From: Verrucomicrobiota bacterium
Lineage (GTDB): Bacteria > Verrucomicrobiota > Verrucomicrobiia > Opitutales > Opitutaceae
DNA length: 64,000 bases
Assembly (NCBI GenBank): GCA_016871755.1
Contig: VHCJ01000011.1
Location: forward strand, 1-64,000
Direction of reading: 5' to 3'
Position numbers and translations under genes: made by a program. The notes under the pieces are model-generated. The model did no database searches, had not been told where the DNA came from, and saw nothing but the letters and a program-made list of their open reading frames with translations. The stretch's first letter is position 1. Each line of letters starts with the position of its first letter. Below are positions 8,108-17,841 of this stretch, in pieces.

Positions 8108-8130
8108 ACTGTAGAAAACGACTGTAGAAA
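8108..8130. repeat. Two direct copies of ACTGTAGAAA (possible integrase arm sites)
   Basis: ACTGTAGAAA occurs at 8108-8117 and 8121-8130, a 13-base period, immediately upstream of the integrase gene. Short direct repeats beside an integrase gene are typical of arm-type binding sites. The stretch 8051-8173 is also clearly richer in A and T than the neighbouring DNA. No binding evidence exists beyond position and repetition. Confidence 0.35.
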
Positions 8131-8173
8131 GTTAATTCGGTGGTGCTTGTAAGTAGCTCAGAAAGCTTGGTTT

Positions 8174-8248
<75 letters not shown>

Positions 8249-8294
8249 CTCCCCCCCGCCCCGCAGGACAGCGCTCCGCTTGCCGCCGGAACCT

Positions 8295-10919
8295 CTAGAC
8301 TTCGCTGGGAAGCAGCCACCGGAAGTCGATCACCTTGAGGCGGCGTGGTCCAAGATTAGCCAGCGGGCCTGTCCGGTGATCCGCATCCTCCCCGGATTCC
8401 GTCATCGCATCGACGGCTTCTGCAAAGCGCTGGAGCGTCGCTTCCGCCCAGGCGCGCGCCAACACCCTTCCGGTTCGCGCGTCCTTCACGTCTGCATAGA
8501 CGCGGACCAGAAAGGTGTCGGACCGTGCCGTCAACCGGGCGCCGAGACGGCAGAGGAGGTCCCCTTGGTCGATCCAGCCCGGTAACCCCCGACTCCCGGT
8601 GGGAAGACCCGCATTCACGCCAGCGTCCGCGATCGCATCCTCCAGAACGCCCGAGTCAACAAAGTCAGCGACCGAGCGAAACGGTCGAGCGCGGGTTCGA
8701 CTGCGCGCCACCACTGCTGCGGCCAGCGCCGCTGCCCGGTCCGGCGTTTCGGTGTCCACGAGACCGCTCCCTTCGCCGTGCCGCGGCGTGCGAAGTCCGG
8801 CCCAGCCCGGCAGGCCGGTAACCTCCAGCGCCCCGCCCAGGAGCGCGGACCACGCGGGAACCGAAGTGGCGTTGACGTTGAACGCGCCGCGCACCCACCA
8901 CACCTCCGCTCCGGGGGCCGTCGGCTCAGGATCCGCCGCGTCCGTCCGCACCCGTCGCTCAAGAAAGGGGAAAGACCGAGCCGCCGCCCCCGCTCGCTCC
9001 GGATCCGAAGCCGCAACGCCGGGGAGAAAACAGGCCTCGTCGAACACGCGGTTGAACGCCCCGGCCCCCCGCGAGCCTACGCCTTCCCCTCGCTCGTCGA
9101 CGATCCCGCGCAGGCTGAGCAATGACGCCGCGGACGCGACCGGAACATCCCACCGGACCCCGCACGCCGCCGGCGGCAGCTGCGCCACCGTGAACTCTTC
9201 CGCCGTCGCGACGTTCGCCCAGGGGTCATCGGTCCACCGCGCTCCCGCCCGAAGCACCGCCGCGGACGCGACCGGCACGCGCGCATCCGCCGCCAGCGGA
9301 TCCACCGCCATGCCATACGCCGCGGTCCATGCTCCGGGACCGCCCTCCACCGTCGAAGGGATCACCTGCTCCACCAGCCTCCACCCTTCGCGGGCGCGCA
9401 ACGCACCGAGCGCTTCACCGCGCACCCGCAAGCTGACTTTCACGGTCGCCGCCGGAATCGCCTCCAGCAGCAGTTGCCACACCGGTTCGGCGTCATCCGA
9501 CGGCGACGGCACGACCCACGTCTCGACCTCCGACCCTCCGTCCAAGGCCAAGTCCCGACCTCCGCGCAGCAGAACCACCTCGCCGGGTGCCCAGTCGACG
9601 CGGATCCGATTCACCGCGCGCACCCGCGCTGCAGGTGGCGTCGCCTCATCGACCACCGTCTCGCCCGACGCGGAGGTGATGCGCAGTCCGGGAACTCCCT
9701 CCCACGCCACCTCCAACTCACCGGGCTCAACCGTCCGAGCCACCGCCCCGGCATTCCAGAGCGCAATGCGCAGCTCGTGACGCAGGTGCAATGCGTGCAC
9801 TCCGGGTGCCGTAGTCACCGCCATCAGACCCAACCAGAGCGAGGCCTCCACGATCCCCGGGCCCAGCCCATCCGCTCCGCCAGCCAGCGGACCGTGCTCG
9901 ATCGTTCGCGTGGGCCGCAAGGGCAAGGCCTCGCCCGATGCCACGCGGAGGCACAGTCGCTCCGCGAGCGTCGCGTCCCCGGCAGCGTCAGGGTTCGCCC
10001 AGTTCGTCCGCCAACCCGGCGACGCGGGGTTGGTGGAGGTCAGCAGGCCACGGCTGAGGGCCGTGACGTCGTGGAAGCGGCCGCGCAGCCGGGTCGGTGT
10101 GATGGCCGGGTCCAGCAGACGCAGGTGCGGGCGGGCGAAAAGCCTCTCCGATCGGGCGCGGATCTCCGGCGAGGCCACGTCGAGGCCGGGAAAGAGCATT
10201 TCCAGCCCGGTGCGCCGCGCGACGGTGGCGCGCTCCCAACGAATCGCCGCCTCGACCGACGCTGCAGGGAGGTCAGGCCACGCCTCCGCCGGCGAGGGCA
10301 TCGCGGGCTCCGCCGCAACGCAAAGACTCGCCTTCACCCCTTCGTCGAACACCGCATAGGTCGTGCGCACCTCGTACCGGGTTCCGGTGAGCGCGGTGCC
10401 CGGCAGCATCGGTCCATCGGGCTCGCGCCGCAGACGTGCCACCACGCGATCCCGCGCCGCGCTCACCGACCCCAAGCCCAGCAGTGTCACCGTTTCGGAC
10501 TCGCTGGCTCCGGTCGGGGCCGGGAGCCTCGCCGGCCACGTGGGATCCGATCGTTCGTCCTCCGATCCCTCTGCCAGCCAGCCCAGAAAGACGGGTTCCT
10601 CTCCCGCGACATCCCACACCCCAGCAAGGCCCCGACGCCCGTCGTCGAGCGTGGCAACGCGCCCCGCCCCCGCCGTCACCCGAAGGTCGGGACCGGCCAA
10701 CTGTTCCGCCCGCTCCCGCGCCCGATCCAACGCCGCCAGCACCGCCGCCCGCGCCCGGACGAAGGCGTCGACTTCCGGAGGCGTCGCCGCTCCGCGCTCG
10801 ATCAAGAATCCCAGCGTCCCGGTCCACACCGCCAGACACATCATCACCGCGAGCACCAGCAGCAAGGCGAAGCCGCCACGCCGTCTGCCTCGACGGATCG
10901 ACGTACTCGCACTCCTCAC
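8295..10919 (-). CDS. Large GspK-like minor pseudopilin / Verru_Chthon cassette protein A
   Basis: The 874-residue protein starts with a basic leader ending RRRGG, then [20 protein letters not shown], a pilin-type membrane helix. It lacks the Glu at +5, as GspK proteins do. The long globular part carries [15 protein letters not shown] and [12 protein letters not shown], which I recognise from the verrucomicrobial cassette protein A family. The start is the GTG at 10919: GGAGG lies seven bases upstream, and GTGA overlaps the stop of the preceding gene. It is last in a five-gene operon. The inferred role is a tip subunit of a pseudopilus; the cargo is unknown. Confidence 0.75.
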   Translation of the reverse strand: MRSASTSIRRGRRRGGFALLLVLAVMMCLAVWTGTLGFLIERGAATPPEVDAFVRARAAVLAALDRARERAEQLAGPDLRVTAGAGRVATLDDGRRGLAGVWDVAGEEPVFLGWLAEGSEDERSDPTWPARLPAPTGASESETVTLLGLGSVSAARDRVVARLRREPDGPMLPGTALTGTRYEVRTTYAVFDEGVKASLCVAAEPAMPSPAEAWPDLPAASVEAAIRWERATVARRTGLEMLFPGLDVASPEIRARSERLFARPHLRLLDPAITPTRLRGRFHDVTALSRGLLTSTNPASPGWRTNWANPDAAGDATLAERLCLRVASGEALPLRPTRTIEHGPLAGGADGLGPGIVEASLWLGLMAVTTAPGVHALHLRHELRIALWNAGAVARTVEPGELEVAWEGVPGLRITSASGETVVDEATPPAARVRAVNRIRVDWAPGEVVLLRGGRDLALDGGSEVETWVVPSPSDDAEPVWQLLLEAIPAATVKVSLRVRGEALGALRAREGWRLVEQVIPSTVEGGPGAWTAAYGMAVDPLAADARVPVASAAVLRAGARWTDDPWANVATAEEFTVAQLPPAACGVRWDVPVASAASLLSLRGIVDERGEGVGSRGAGAFNRVFDEACFLPGVAASDPERAGAAARSFPFLERRVRTDAADPEPTAPGAEVWWVRGAFNVNATSVPAWSALLGGALEVTGLPGWAGLRTPRHGEGSGLVDTETPDRAAALAAAVVARSRTRARPFRSVADFVDSGVLEDAIADAGVNAGLPTGSRGLPGWIDQGDLLCRLGARLTARSDTFLVRVYADVKDARTGRVLARAWAEATLQRFAEAVDAMTESGEDADHRTGPLANLGPRRLKVIDFRWLLPSEV

Positions 10920-11977
10920 GGCATCACCTCCGGCAGGCGAAAGGCCCGCACCACGACGCGCGACTCCCGCTCCACGCACTCCCACCACGCGGCACCGAGC
11001 GCCCCCACCGCGGCTGCTTCGAGGCGGCGCAACACCCGGGCGCCGGTCGGTGTGAGGATGCGGAGAACGACATCGACGCGGGTCGGAAATCCATACACCA
11101 ACGGCATCGCCGCCCGCGTGGCGTCCGCCCCTTCACCCAAGGGCACCGCCGCCGGCTGCCCGTCCCGACCGTCCCGTCGGGTCGCCGCGAACCCACCGTG
11201 TCCCGGCTGCGGAAACACGCAGGTCTCCCGGCCGTCGGGCTGGGCGGCCCAGACCCGCACCCCGAAGTCGACAACGTCGGCCGCCAGCACCTGCTCGAAG
11301 CGGCGGGGGGAGCGGACGTTGCCCACGTTGTCGATCCGCGACGCGTCTGGCCTCCCGTAGGCCGGGGCGAAGAGGTCATACCCTGCGGCGAAGCTGGAAT
11401 CCGGGTCGTTCCACTCGGGGCCCGCCGGACGGGCCGCCCCACGGTAAAGGTGGTACGTCATCGGGGCCCGCGTCCCCACGGGCACCGCCGCGCTCGCGAC
11501 GAGGCGGCGGCGGACCAGCTGATAGGACACCGCGCGGGGCGCCGGCAGATTCGCCAGCCGGTCCGCCGTGTCCGGGATCTGCGTGAAGAAACGCAGCCAG
11601 AGGCCCGCCTGTCCAAAACGCAGCCGCGCGGCCGTCCCGCTCGCCCACTCCAACGAGCCCTCCACCGGCTTGACTCCGCCTGTCCAGTCCGCGTCCGCGA
11701 CGCCCGCATCGCCCCTCCCAACCTGGGGCTCCGACTGCCGGGTGACCGCGAACCAGACACCGCCGTCTGCCCGGATGACCGCCGTCTGCAGGTCGCTCTC
11801 GATCTGGCGAAGGACGATGTCCGCCGTCGACTCCACCGCGAGCCGATCCGCCACCGCCGAGAACCGTTGCCACGCGGAGACCAGCAGGCCCGTGATTCCA
11901 CCGGCGATCAGGCCCGTGAGCGCGAGCGCGAGCAGCAGTTCCACCAGCGAGGCCGCGCGCCGATGCCGGGTCGTCAT
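10916..11977 (-). CDS. GspJ-like minor pseudopilin / Verru_Chthon cassette protein C
   Basis: The 353-residue protein has a nine-residue leader (MTTRHRRAA) and a pilin helix with the conserved Glu in SLVELLLALALTGLIAGG. The expected Gly-Phe at the prepilin peptidase site is replaced by small residues, so processing may be inefficient or different. The C-terminal region contains VVDFGVRVWAAQPDG and a segment on interpreting values (FPTRVDVVLRILTPTGARVL), matching cassette protein C. Its stop overlaps the start of the protein A gene by four bases, and its start overlaps the preceding gene's stop by four bases (ATGA). It is inferred to be a pseudopilus tip component. Confidence 0.72.
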   Translation of the reverse strand: MTTRHRRAASLVELLLALALTGLIAGGITGLLVSAWQRFSAVADRLAVESTADIVLRQIESDLQTAVIRADGGVWFAVTRQSEPQVGRGDAGVADADWTGGVKPVEGSLEWASGTAARLRFGQAGLWLRFFTQIPDTADRLANLPAPRAVSYQLVRRRLVASAAVPVGTRAPMTYHLYRGAARPAGPEWNDPDSSFAAGYDLFAPAYGRPDASRIDNVGNVRSPRRFEQVLAADVVDFGVRVWAAQPDGRETCVFPQPGHGGFAATRRDGRDGQPAAVPLGEGADATRAAMPLVYGFPTRVDVVLRILTPTGARVLRRLEAAAVGALGAAWWECVERESRVVVRAFRLPEVMP

Positions 11978-12693
11978 CGGGAGTTCAAGTTGACCGCGAG
12001 ACTCCAGCGATGCCGCCTCGCCCGCTCCACCCAGACGGAGCGTCCTTCATACACCGGCCACGAGACCACGATCCACGCCGGAACGGCCGATCCTGGCCTT
12101 GCCGACGCTCCGTCCCCGGTCGCTCCCGGTGTTCGTTCGTCCGTGCCGTCCACGAGCACCAATTCGAACCGTGGCGCCGTCGATCCGTCCTCCAACGGCG
12201 CGGCGCTCGGAGCCCCACCGTCCGCCGCATCCGCCCATGCTCCCCAACCCGCGGCGTCGGCGAACCACACGCGCGGATCGTCCGACGCCAGCCCCGCCCA
12301 GTCGCTGGCCGAAACCCTCCGGTCGGCCGGAGCCCGACCCGACGGCCACGAGGCGCAGAGATTCGCCGCCGCCCGCTGCGCCACGCGCTGCTGACCCAGC
12401 GCGCCGGCCAGATCCGCCAAGGGGCCGAGGCCGCCGAGCAGCCCCACGGCCGCGAGCGCCAATACCAGCGCAAGCAGCGTCTCGACGAGGGTGAAGCCCG
12501 CCGAAGGATCTAGGCTTGGGGCCGTCCCGAGATGCCCCGCAACGCGCCTGCTCGCACCGCCGGAGTCGGGGCAGCCGGCGGCAGACCCGGGATGCGTTCC
12601 GGAACCGCACGGCGTGAGCGTCCGACGACGACGCCGCGCTGCGGCGGTCCCCGAGGCCGAGCCGCCCTTCAGATGATTTCGGCGCGGTTCCAT
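11974..12693 (-). CDS. GspI-like minor pseudopilin / Verru_Chthon cassette protein B
   Basis: The cleavage and helix motif G|FTLVETLLALVLALAAVGLL is canonical, but it is preceded by about 65 residues of Arg/Ser/Gly-rich sequence instead of the usual 5-25. No ATG, GTG or TTG lies in frame between the ATG at 12693 and the motif, so the long leader seems real. That ATG is one base past the preceding gene's stop. The C-terminal part holds AWIVVSWPVYEGRSVWVERAR, compatible with cassette protein B. It is placed third in the operon, as GspI is in type II secretion operons. 239 residues. Confidence 0.68.
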   Translation of the reverse strand: MEPRRNHLKGGSASGTAAARRRRRTLTPCGSGTHPGSAAGCPDSGGASRRVAGHLGTAPSLDPSAGFTLVETLLALVLALAAVGLLGGLGPLADLAGALGQQRVAQRAAANLCASWPSGRAPADRRVSASDWAGLASDDPRVWFADAAGWGAWADAADGGAPSAAPLEDGSTAPRFELVLVDGTDERTPGATGDGASARPGSAVPAWIVVSWPVYEGRSVWVERARRHRWSLAVNLNSR

Positions 12694-12694
12694 G

Positions 12695-13549
12695 TCAGAA
12701 GCACTCGCTCCCCGGCAGCAGCGTGGTGGTTCCATAGAGGCTCACCCTCACGCCGCGCACCCCGGCCGCCAGAGCAGCGTCGTCGTGAATGTCATCACCC
12801 CCGGCGCCCGTCGGCGGGGCCAGGACCACGAGGCAGGGCAAGGCTGTTCCCCCGGGTCGAAATTCGACGTAATCCCACGCGCGCCCGGCCGCTCCCGTCA
12901 CGCCCGCCACCGCGAACGTGGCGCGTCCCGAAAACTGCGAGGTCCGCCGGTCGTCGGCCCGCACCGTCCCGGCCGCGCCGCTGCGCCGTACAACCACTCC
13001 CTCCGGCAAGCTCCGCACACCCTCCATCGAACTCCACGCACCCGAGTCATCCGCTTCAACCACCCAATAGGACCCAGCGGGCGCGGCATCGTCGGCGACC
13101 GGGAAGACCACCCGGACAATCGCGCCCCGGGCCAGCGCCACCTGCCTCGCCTCGGCAAAAGCATCGCGCAGGAGGATCGCGCCGGCATCGAACACCGCTG
13201 GCCGCGAGCCCGACGGCGCCACCGCCGCCAGTCCTCCCGCCAGCAATCCCGCGATGGCGAGCACGAGCATCGTCTCGAGGAGGGAAAATCCCGCCTCGGG
13301 CCATCCGCGCGTCAGCCTGCGCGATGTCGGCGGGGGAACGCCCCGCCTCCCAGCAACGGCGTACCGGTTCAGCGCCGCGGCGAAGTCGCGCGCCGAACGC
13401 CGGCGCACAACACCCCCACCCCCCGCCACCGCGGGCCGCGTCGTCATGCTGGCCGGTTCGCGCGCTCGGCATCGCATCGAGAGACTGGAACCGCCATCAC
13501 CGGCGCGCCGGTTCCCAACCGACGGGAATTCGCGTGTCGCGCGTCGCAT
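12695..13549 (-). CDS. GspH-like minor pseudopilin / Verru_Chthon cassette protein D
   Basis: The prepilin motif G|FSLLETMLVLAIAGLLAGG is followed by AEARQVALARGAIVRVVF and SLPEGVVV, the pattern of cassette protein D and GspH (a conserved pilin core with a value-to-string style C-terminus). The ATG at 13549 has GAGGA seven bases upstream and lies ten bases after the preceding stop. This gives an unusually long leader of about 86 residues, rich in Arg and Gly. The latest alternative starts (ATG at 13447 or GTGs just after it) would still leave 40-50 residues. 284 residues in total. Confidence 0.68.
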   Translation of the reverse strand: MRRATREFPSVGNRRAGDGGSSLSMRCRAREPASMTTRPAVAGGGGVVRRRSARDFAAALNRYAVAGRRGVPPPTSRRLTRGWPEAGFSLLETMLVLAIAGLLAGGLAAVAPSGSRPAVFDAGAILLRDAFAEARQVALARGAIVRVVFPVADDAAPAGSYWVVEADDSGAWSSMEGVRSLPEGVVVRRSGAAGTVRADDRRTSQFSGRATFAVAGVTGAAGRAWDYVEFRPGGTALPCLVVLAPPTGAGGDDIHDDAALAAGVRGVRVSLYGTTTLLPGSECF

Positions 13550-13559
13550 CGAGAGGTCC

Positions 13560-14300
13560 TCAATCCCGCCAACTGCACATCGGCTCACGGCCATCTCCGG
13601 CTCCGACCGTCACGAACGCAATCCGCGCGCGCACTCCCGAATCGCGCAGCGTGCCCGCCCCGGCCAACGTGATCGGTTCGCCGAAGCCCTCGCGGGCGTT
13701 GCCCGGCCGCAACGGCGGCAGAACTGCTTCCTCGCCGCGAATCCACCCGTCGCCATCGCGATCATAAAGAACCGCGATGTCGCTGTTGCCGAAGGCATCG
13801 ACGACCACGGCCCGCGTCGCGGGCGCATCCAACCGCAGCCAGTCCGACGCCGCCGGTTCAAGGAAACGCAGGCGGCGCAGGTTGCCATTCAGTCCGTCCG
13901 CCAACGCCTCCCGGCCCAGCGAATCGCGACCCGTCAGGGCGCCAGCGAGGAGTTCCGACTCCAACAAACCTCCCGCCGCGATCTCCGGGTACGCTCCGTA
14001 CTCGGCCCGGTACCCTTCCAACGCCGCCCGCCACTGCGCGAACAGCGCCTGCGTCCGCACGACCCTCCCAAACTCGAGCGCTCTCCGCCCCGCCGGCAAC
14101 GCGAGTCCCCCGAGCACCGCCACCACCGCCAGCACCAACAGCAATTCGATCAGCGAGAACGCAGGCGGGCGGGCATCAGTCCACACGAAATCGCCACCCC
14201 GCGGCGAACACGTGACGCGCGCCGCCGAACGTCCGACCGTGCGGGCGCGCGCGCCGAACCTTCCCCGCCCGGACTGAACCCATCGAAATACCCCGCGCAT
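13560..14300 (-). CDS. GspG-like major pseudopilin
   Basis: The helix motif AFSLIELLLVLAVVAVLGG has Phe+1 and Glu+5 but Ala at -1 in place of Gly. After it come ALFAQWRAALEGYRAEYGAYP, a stretch typical of GspG-like major pseudopilins, and an Asp-rich DRDGDGWI segment that could bind calcium, as GspG does. The ATG at 14300 has AGGA six bases upstream and would give a 47-residue leader; a GTG at 14186 preceded by GGGGTGG would give a conventional nine-residue leader. This is the first gene of the operon, matching the G-H-I-J-K order of type II secretion. Confidence 0.7.
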   Translation of the reverse strand: MRGVFRWVQSGRGRFGARARTVGRSAARVTCSPRGGDFVWTDARPPAFSLIELLLVLAVVAVLGGLALPAGRRALEFGRVVRTQALFAQWRAALEGYRAEYGAYPEIAAGGLLESELLAGALTGRDSLGREALADGLNGNLRRLRFLEPAASDWLRLDAPATRAVVVDAFGNSDIAVLYDRDGDGWIRGEEAVLPPLRPGNAREGFGEPITLAGAGTLRDSGVRARIAFVTVGAGDGREPMCSWRD

Positions 14301-14411
14301 GCGCCATCCTAGCGCAGGCGCGGCGTCACCGTCAAAGCCCGGATCGGGCCGGCAGTTGTCCTTGCCGGGTGAATACATCGGCGCGGACGAGCCACCCGGC
14401 CTTTGGGGCGG

Positions 14412-16364
14412 TCACTCCTCCTGGGCCTGCAGGGCGGAGACGACCGAGAAGTCCTCGAGGGTCGTGGTGTCGCCCTTCACTTCGCCGCCGGCGGCGATTT
14501 CCTTCAGGATGCGGCGCATGATCTTGCCGGAACGGGTCTTCGGCAGCCCGGCGGCGAAGCGGACATCGTCCGGCCGCGCGAGCGAGCCGATCTCGCGGGC
14601 CACGTGGGCCCGGAGTTCCTCGCGGAGTTCCTTGGTTGCCGCGACGCCGGACTTCGTGATGACGAAGACAACGAGGGCCTGTCCCTTGAGTTCGTCGGGA
14701 CGGCCGACGACGGCCGCCTCCGCGACCGCGGGGTGAGAGACCATCGCGCTCTCGACCTCGGCGGTGCCGATGCGGTGGCCGGAGACATTCAGGACGTCAT
14801 CGATGCGGCCGACGACCCAGAGGTAGCCATCCTTGTCGATGCGGGCGCCATCACCCGCGAAGTAGTATCCCGGCAGTTCGCTCCAGTACTGCCGCTTGAA
14901 GCGATCGTCGTCGCCCCAGAGCGTGCGCAGCATCGACGGCCACGGATTCTTGAGGAAGAGCTTCCCGCCCGCGTCGCGCGGCACCTCGCGGCCCTGCTCG
15001 TCGAGGACCTTCGGCACCACCCCGAAGAAGGGCAGCGTGCACGAGCCCGGCTTGGTCGGGGTGACGCCCGGCAGCGGGGAAACCATGATCGCCCCGGTCT
15101 CGGTCTGCCACCACGTGTCGACGATCGGGCAGCGCTTCTTGCCGATCAGCGTGTGATACCACATCCACGCTTCCGGATTGATCGGCTCGCCGACCGAGCC
15201 GAGGAGGCGGAGGGACTTGAGGCTGTGCTTCTTCACGTGCTCGTCACCCCAGCGCATGAACGCGCGGATCGCAGTCGGTGCCGTGTAGAAGATCGTCGCC
15301 CCGTGCCGGTCGATCATCTCCCAGAAACGATCCGGGCCCGGCTGGTTCGGCGCGCCCTCGTACATCAGGATCGTCGCGCCGTTCGCCAGCGGACCGTAGA
15401 CCACGTAGCTGTGGCCGGTGATCCAGCCGATGTCGGCGGTGCAGAAATAGATGTCCGTCTCCTTCAGGTCGAAGACGTACTTCGTGGTGATCGCGGTGCC
15501 GAGCAGGTACCCGCCGGACGTGTGCAGCACGCCCTTGGGTTTGCCGGTGGAACCGGACGTGTAGAGGATGAAGAGCGGGTTCTCGCTGTCGAAGCCCTTG
15601 GCTCGGTGTTCGGCGGGGGCGGCATCGACGAGTTCGTGCCACCAGCGATCGCGACCCTCAGTCATCGTGACCGCGTTGCCGGTGCGCTTGAGCACGACGA
15701 CGTGCTGGACGCTCGGGGTGAAGCCGACCGCACGGTCGACATTCGCCTTGAGTTCAACGACCTTACCGCGCCGCCAGCCGCCGTCGGCGGTGAGGATCAC
15801 CTTCGCCTGGCAGTCGTTGACGCGATCCTTGATCGCCTCGCTCGAGAAACCGCCGAAGATCACCGTGTGGATAGCCCCAAGGCGCGCGCAGGCCAGCATC
15901 CCCACCGCCGCCTCCGGCACCATGGGCATGTAGATCGCCACCCGGTCACCCTTGCCCACGCCAAGTCCGGTCAGCACATTGGCAAAGCGGCAGACCTCGC
16001 GATGCAGCTGCTTGTACGTCAGCGTGCGAATGTCGCCCGGCTCGCCCTCGAAGATGATCGCCGCCTTGTTCTCGCGGGCGGTGCCGAGATGGCGGTCGAT
16101 GCAGTTCTCCGCGACGTTGAGCTGGCCTCCGACGAACCACTTCGCGTGCGGCAGCTTCCAGGAAAGCGCCTTCTTGAACGGGCGCCGCCAGGTGAGCAAC
16201 TCCTTGGCCTGCCGACCCCAAAACTTTTCTGGAGCGTTGACAGACTCCGCGTAAAGCTTCTTATATGCGGCGAGACTCCCAAGGTTCGCTTGGCGTTGAA
16301 ACTCGGCCGAAGGCCTGAAAACCCGACTTTCTCGGGATACTGAGGTAATCGTTTGGTCCGACAC
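14412..16364 (-). CDS. acs: Acetyl-CoA synthetase
   Basis: Acs activates acetate with ATP and CoA through acetyl-AMP in the cytoplasm. The 650-residue protein matches the family end to end: the N-terminal [14 protein letters not shown] region, the AMP-binding P-loop [11 protein letters not shown] near residue 268, [12 protein letters not shown], the hinge region [18 protein letters not shown], and the C-terminal acetylation-site motif [14 protein letters not shown], whose Lys is a known control point in this family. The start is a GTG at 16364; no Shine-Dalgarno sequence is visible. It is divergent from rho across a 136-base region and is not part of the pseudopilin operon, from which 111 bases separate it. 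Confidence 0.95.
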   Translation of the reverse strand: MSDQTITSVSRESRVFRPSAEFQRQANLGSLAAYKKLYAESVNAPEKFWGRQAKELLTWRRPFKKALSWKLPHAKWFVGGQLNVAENCIDRHLGTARENKAAIIFEGEPGDIRTLTYKQLHREVCRFANVLTGLGVGKGDRVAIYMPMVPEAAVGMLACARLGAIHTVIFGGFSSEAIKDRVNDCQAKVILTADGGWRRGKVVELKANVDRAVGFTPSVQHVVVLKRTGNAVTMTEGRDRWWHELVDAAPAEHRAKGFDSENPLFILYTSGSTGKPKGVLHTSGGYLLGTAITTKYVFDLKETDIYFCTADIGWITGHSYVVYGPLANGATILMYEGAPNQPGPDRFWEMIDRHGATIFYTAPTAIRAFMRWGDEHVKKHSLKSLRLLGSVGEPINPEAWMWYHTLIGKKRCPIVDTWWQTETGAIMVSPLPGVTPTKPGSCTLPFFGVVPKVLDEQGREVPRDAGGKLFLKNPWPSMLRTLWGDDDRFKRQYWSELPGYYFAGDGARIDKDGYLWVVGRIDDVLNVSGHRIGTAEVESAMVSHPAVAEAAVVGRPDELKGQALVVFVITKSGVAATKELREELRAHVAREIGSLARPDDVRFAAGLPKTRSGKIMRRILKEIAAGGEVKGDTTTLEDFSVVSALQAQEE

Positions 16365-16500
16365 GTTGGTGGCTGTTAGGGGGTATGAGAGGGGATGTGC
16401 GCTAAGTGCGCCTCGCTCATATCTCGCGACAGGTTTTGCACGTCAAGCCCGGGCCACGGGTCCGTGCATACGCGCGCATACTAGAACGTACTCTTTTTCC

Positions 16501-17721
16501 ATGGATAATCAGACTGCCTCCCCGTCGGCCGCCACCCCTGCGCCGACTACCCCTCCCGCCCCTGCTTCGGGTCCCGTCGTCGCCGAACGTCCCGCGCCGC
16601 CCCCGGAGAACCTCGTGAAGGTCGAGGGCATCCTCGACATCGACTTCGCCAAGGGAGGCAACGGTCAGTTGCTCGACCTCTCGAAGTACGGCAAGCGCCG
16701 CCCGACGGACACGTTCGTACCGAAGGAACTGATCCGGCGCTTCAAGCTGAAGCCCGGCCAAATCATCAGCGGCACGGCCTACCCGGCCGAGGGCAAGTTC
16801 CCGAATCCGAAGATGAAGTTCATCGAGGCGGTCGACGGACTCTCGATCGAGGACCGCCGCAACAAGATCGACTTCATCAATCTCACCACGATCTCGCCGA
16901 ACCAGCAGCTCAAGCTGGAGTTGAAGGATGGCCGCCTCACCACCCGCGCCGTGGATCTGTTCTGCCCCATCGGCAAGGGCACGCGCGGCCTGATCGTCGC
17001 CCCGCCGCGGACGGGCAAGACCACATTGCTCCGCGACATCGCGCTCGGCGTGATCGAGAACCATCCGGAGTGCCACGTCATGGTGCTGCTGGTCGACGAG
17101 CGTCCCGAGGAGGTCACCGACTTCCGCCGCAGCGTCCCGGCCGAGATCTGGGCCTCCTCCAACGATGAACAGGTCGAGAGCCACGTTCGGGTCGCCGACC
17201 TCGCCATCGAACGCGCGCGCCGGCTCGTCGAGAGCGGCCGCGACGTCGTCCTGCTGCTTGACTCGCTCACCCGCCTCTCCCGCGCCCACAATACGATGCG
17301 CAACTCCGGCCGCACCGGCTCCGGCGGCCTCGACGTGCGCGCCTTGGAGAAGCCCCGCCAGCTCTTCGCCTCCGCCCGCCGCACCGAGGAAGCCGGCTCG
17401 CTCACCATCATCGCCTCCATCCTCGTCGAGACCGGCAGCCGAATGGACGACGTGATCTTCCAGGAGTTCAAGGGCACGGGCAACAGCGACCTCGTGCTCG
17501 ACCGCAAGTGCGCCGAGATGCGTCTGTGGCCGGCGATCAACATCCAGCAGTCCGGCACCCGCAAGGAGGAGCTGCTGCTCGACGCCAAGAAGCTCGACGC
17601 CATTCATTTCTTCCGCCGCGCGCTGGTGCAGCAGAAGATCGAGGAGGCGACCGAGACCATGATCGCCCGCCTGTCCAAGACGCGCACCAACGACGAGTTC
17701 CTGAAGCTCATCTCCCGCTGA
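16501..17721 (+). CDS. rho: Transcription termination factor Rho
   Basis: Rho is a hexameric RNA-dependent ATPase that ends transcription. The 406-residue protein has the RNA-binding domain (LRRF-type KELIRRFKLKPGQIISG), the Walker A loop APPRTGKT at 167-174, Walker B and the motif VDERPEEVTDF, the Q-loop/R-loop region GSGGLDVRALEKPRQLF, and the C-terminal EATETMIARLSKTRTNDEFL. The ATG at 16501 begins a Pro/Ala-rich 35-residue extension before the RNA-binding domain; extending further upstream would add unrelated sequence. Its presence fits the general lack of U-tract terminators in this window. Confidence 0.96.
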   Translation: MDNQTASPSAATPAPTTPPAPASGPVVAERPAPPPENLVKVEGILDIDFAKGGNGQLLDLSKYGKRRPTDTFVPKELIRRFKLKPGQIISGTAYPAEGKFPNPKMKFIEAVDGLSIEDRRNKIDFINLTTISPNQQLKLELKDGRLTTRAVDLFCPIGKGTRGLIVAPPRTGKTTLLRDIALGVIENHPECHVMVLLVDERPEEVTDFRRSVPAEIWASSNDEQVESHVRVADLAIERARRLVESGRDVVLLLDSLTRLSRAHNTMRNSGRTGSGGLDVRALEKPRQLFASARRTEEAGSLTIIASILVETGSRMDDVIFQEFKGTGNSDLVLDRKCAEMRLWPAINIQQSGTRKEELLLDAKKLDAIHFFRRALVQQKIEEATETMIARLSKTRTNDEFLKLISR

Positions 17722-17776
17722 CGCCCGGAATTCCCTCTTGCCCCGCCCCGGAAAGTGCGGGACAAAGACCCTTCGG

Positions 17777-17812
17777 CCTCGCCCGCCTCGCCCGCCCCGC
17801 CCGCCCCGCCCG
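17777..17812 (+). repeat. Four tandem copies of a 9-bp CCYCGCCCG unit
   Basis: Between rho and the next gene, CCTCGCCCG is repeated twice and CCCCGCCCG twice, without interruption. On the plus strand the tract is C-rich and nearly free of A, which could suit Rho loading or slippage, but no function is shown. It would encode a Ser/Pro-Pro-Ala repeat if the GTG at 17755 were used as a start for the following gene. Confidence 0.7.
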
Positions 17813-17841
17813 CCCCCTCACCCACCCGCCACTCACCACGC

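Noticed and set aside
16365-16500. Divergent acs/rho intergenic region searched for a sigma-70 promoter (CATACT-like -10 near the rho side)
   Set aside because: No -35 element lies at acceptable spacing. The region surely contains promoters but they could not be placed.
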